Source: Lachnospiraceae bacterium (GTDB lineage Bacteria; Bacillota; Clostridia; Lachnospirales; Lachnospiraceae). Taken from it: DNA of 7,356 nt. The translations under genes were made by a program, and so were the position numbers. Under the pieces are notes generated by a model. It saw only the letters and a list, made by a program, of their open reading frames with translations. It did no database searches and was not told the origin of the DNA. Where the stretch lies: assembly GCA_014804565.1 (NCBI GenBank), contig JAAUZN010000069.1, forward strand, positions 119,202 to 126,557, read 5' to 3'. Positions 6,688-7,356 of this stretch are shown here, in pieces (position 1 is the stretch's first letter; each line of letters opens with the position of its first letter).

Positions 6688-7356
6688 TTACTTCAGAATC
6701 TCCTTTGCAGAGGCCGCAAGCCCCGCCAGTCCCTGAATCTCCGAGGGAATGATGATCTTCGTCGCCTGACCGTCCGCCGCTTTCTCAAAAGCCTCCAGAC
6801 TCTTAAGCTTTAAGACAGCCTCGTCCGCACCCGCTTCGCGGATCATACGCAGACCATCAGCCGTCGCCTGCTGCACTTTGAGGATCGCTTCCGCCTCACC
6901 CTCTGCCTCACGGATCATTTTTTCCTTCTGTGCTTCCGCTCTGAGAATCGCAGACTGCTTCTCCGCTTCCGCCTCCAGGATCGCCGACTCCTTCTGACCT
7001 TCTGCCACCAGGACAGTGGACTTCTTCTCACCCTCTGCCCGCAGGATCGCCTCACGGCGCTCACGCTCCGCCTTCATCTGCTTCTCCATGGCATCCTGGA
7101 TCGCTGCCGGCGGAATGATATTCTTTAACTCCACACGATTTACCTTGATACCCCAGGGATCTGTAGCGATATCGAGGGAAGCACGCATCTTGGTATTGAT
7201 CACTTCTCTGGATGTCAATGTCTGATCCAGCTCCATCTCACCGATGATGTTACGAAGGGTCGTAGCCGTCAGGTTCTCGATCGCCATGATCGGGTTCTCC
7301 ACCCCGTATGCAAAGAGCTTCGGATCCGTGATCTGGAAAAAGACCACGGTATCGAT
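6688..7356 (-). CDS. SPFH/band-7 domain membrane protein (stomatin/QmcA-like), 5' end beyond window
   Basis: Stomatin-like proteins form oligomeric membrane-bound scaffolds that act with proteases or NfeD-type partners. Seen here are the last 222 residues. First comes the second half of the band-7 domain (DTVVFFQITDP, AIENLTATTLRNIIGEMELDQTL, WGIKVNRVELKNI and the typical IPP turn). A charged helix (QMKAERERRE) follows, then five near-identical 11-residue repeats and a tail with IQGLAGLAASAKEIL. The N-terminal membrane anchor should lie outside the window. The frame is open to the edge and the first window codon reads Ile, so the GTG at 7345-7347 is not a start; it is an ordinary valine. The family is confident, the precise role unknown. 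An NfeD-like gene is a common neighbour in this family but cannot be checked here. Confidence 0.93.
   Translation of the reverse strand: MDTVVFFQITDPKLFAYGVENPIMAIENLTATTLRNIIGEMELDQTLTSREVINTKMRASLDIATDPWGIKVNRVELKNIIPPAAIQDAMEKQMKAERERREAILRAEGEKKSTVLVAEGQKESAILEAEAEKQSAILRAEAQKEKMIREAEGEAEAILKVQQATADGLRMIREAGADEAVLKLKSLEAFEKAADGQATKIIIPSEIQGLAGLAASAKEILK
6886..7050 (-). repeat. Five tandem 33-bp units encoding 11-residue coiled-coil repeats
   Basis: Within the SPFH gene, five consecutive units read AILRAEGEKKS, TVLVAEGQKES, AILEAEAEKQS, AILRAEAQKEK and MIREAEGEAEA. The 11-residue spacing indicates a hendecad, gently right-handed coiled coil, as known for stomatin and flotillin stalks. The DNA units are also similar to one another. 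Confidence 0.85.

Noticed and set aside
7345..7347. GTG as a start codon of the SPFH gene
   Set aside because: The frame continues open to the window edge with in-family residues (IDT), and the protein would lack half its band-7 domain and its membrane anchor.

Overview
The window is a compact, ordinary housekeeping stretch of what looks like a Clostridia genome, most likely from the family Lachnospiraceae. I base this on gene order (birA, a small protein, dusB, greA, lysS), the protein sequences, a lysyl-tRNA synthetase with a C-terminal add-on, and G-rich Shine-Dalgarno sites. The family assignment is inference; no rRNA or other strict marker is present. All seven genes lie on the minus strand, so transcription runs from high to low coordinates. 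The long plus-strand open frames are antisense shadows.

In order of transcription: the 3' part of an SPFH/band-7 (stomatin/QmcA-like) membrane protein enters from the right edge (6688-7356). It is followed by a hairpin that may end its transcript. Next is an ornithine carbamoyltransferase of the long ArgF/ArcB type (5561-6565), followed by about 100 non-coding bases holding two strong hairpins, one of which begins inside the argF stop region. Then comes a tight cluster: bifunctional BirA (4450-5457), a 113-residue acidic protein of unknown function (4092-4433), tRNA-dihydrouridine synthase DusB (3124-4095, overlapping the previous gene by ATGA) and a 278-residue unrecognised protein (2234-3070). 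A near-consensus sigma-A promoter sits inside the last codons of that protein gene and points into greA (1686-2171) and lysS (1-1646, cut by the left edge).

Functionally, dusB, greA and lysS concern tRNA modification, transcription elongation and tRNA charging. BirA supplies biotin protein ligase and probably regulates biotin genes, and OTC serves arginine/citrulline metabolism. The two uncharacterised genes sit within this conserved information-processing cluster. The point most worth following up is the LysS C-terminus: after a complete class II catalytic core, a Lys/Ala-rich linker leads into a segment resembling the start of an HD-type phosphohydrolase domain, which the window edge cuts off. 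I found no mobile element, CRISPR array, rRNA or tRNA gene, and no clear sign of horizontal transfer.
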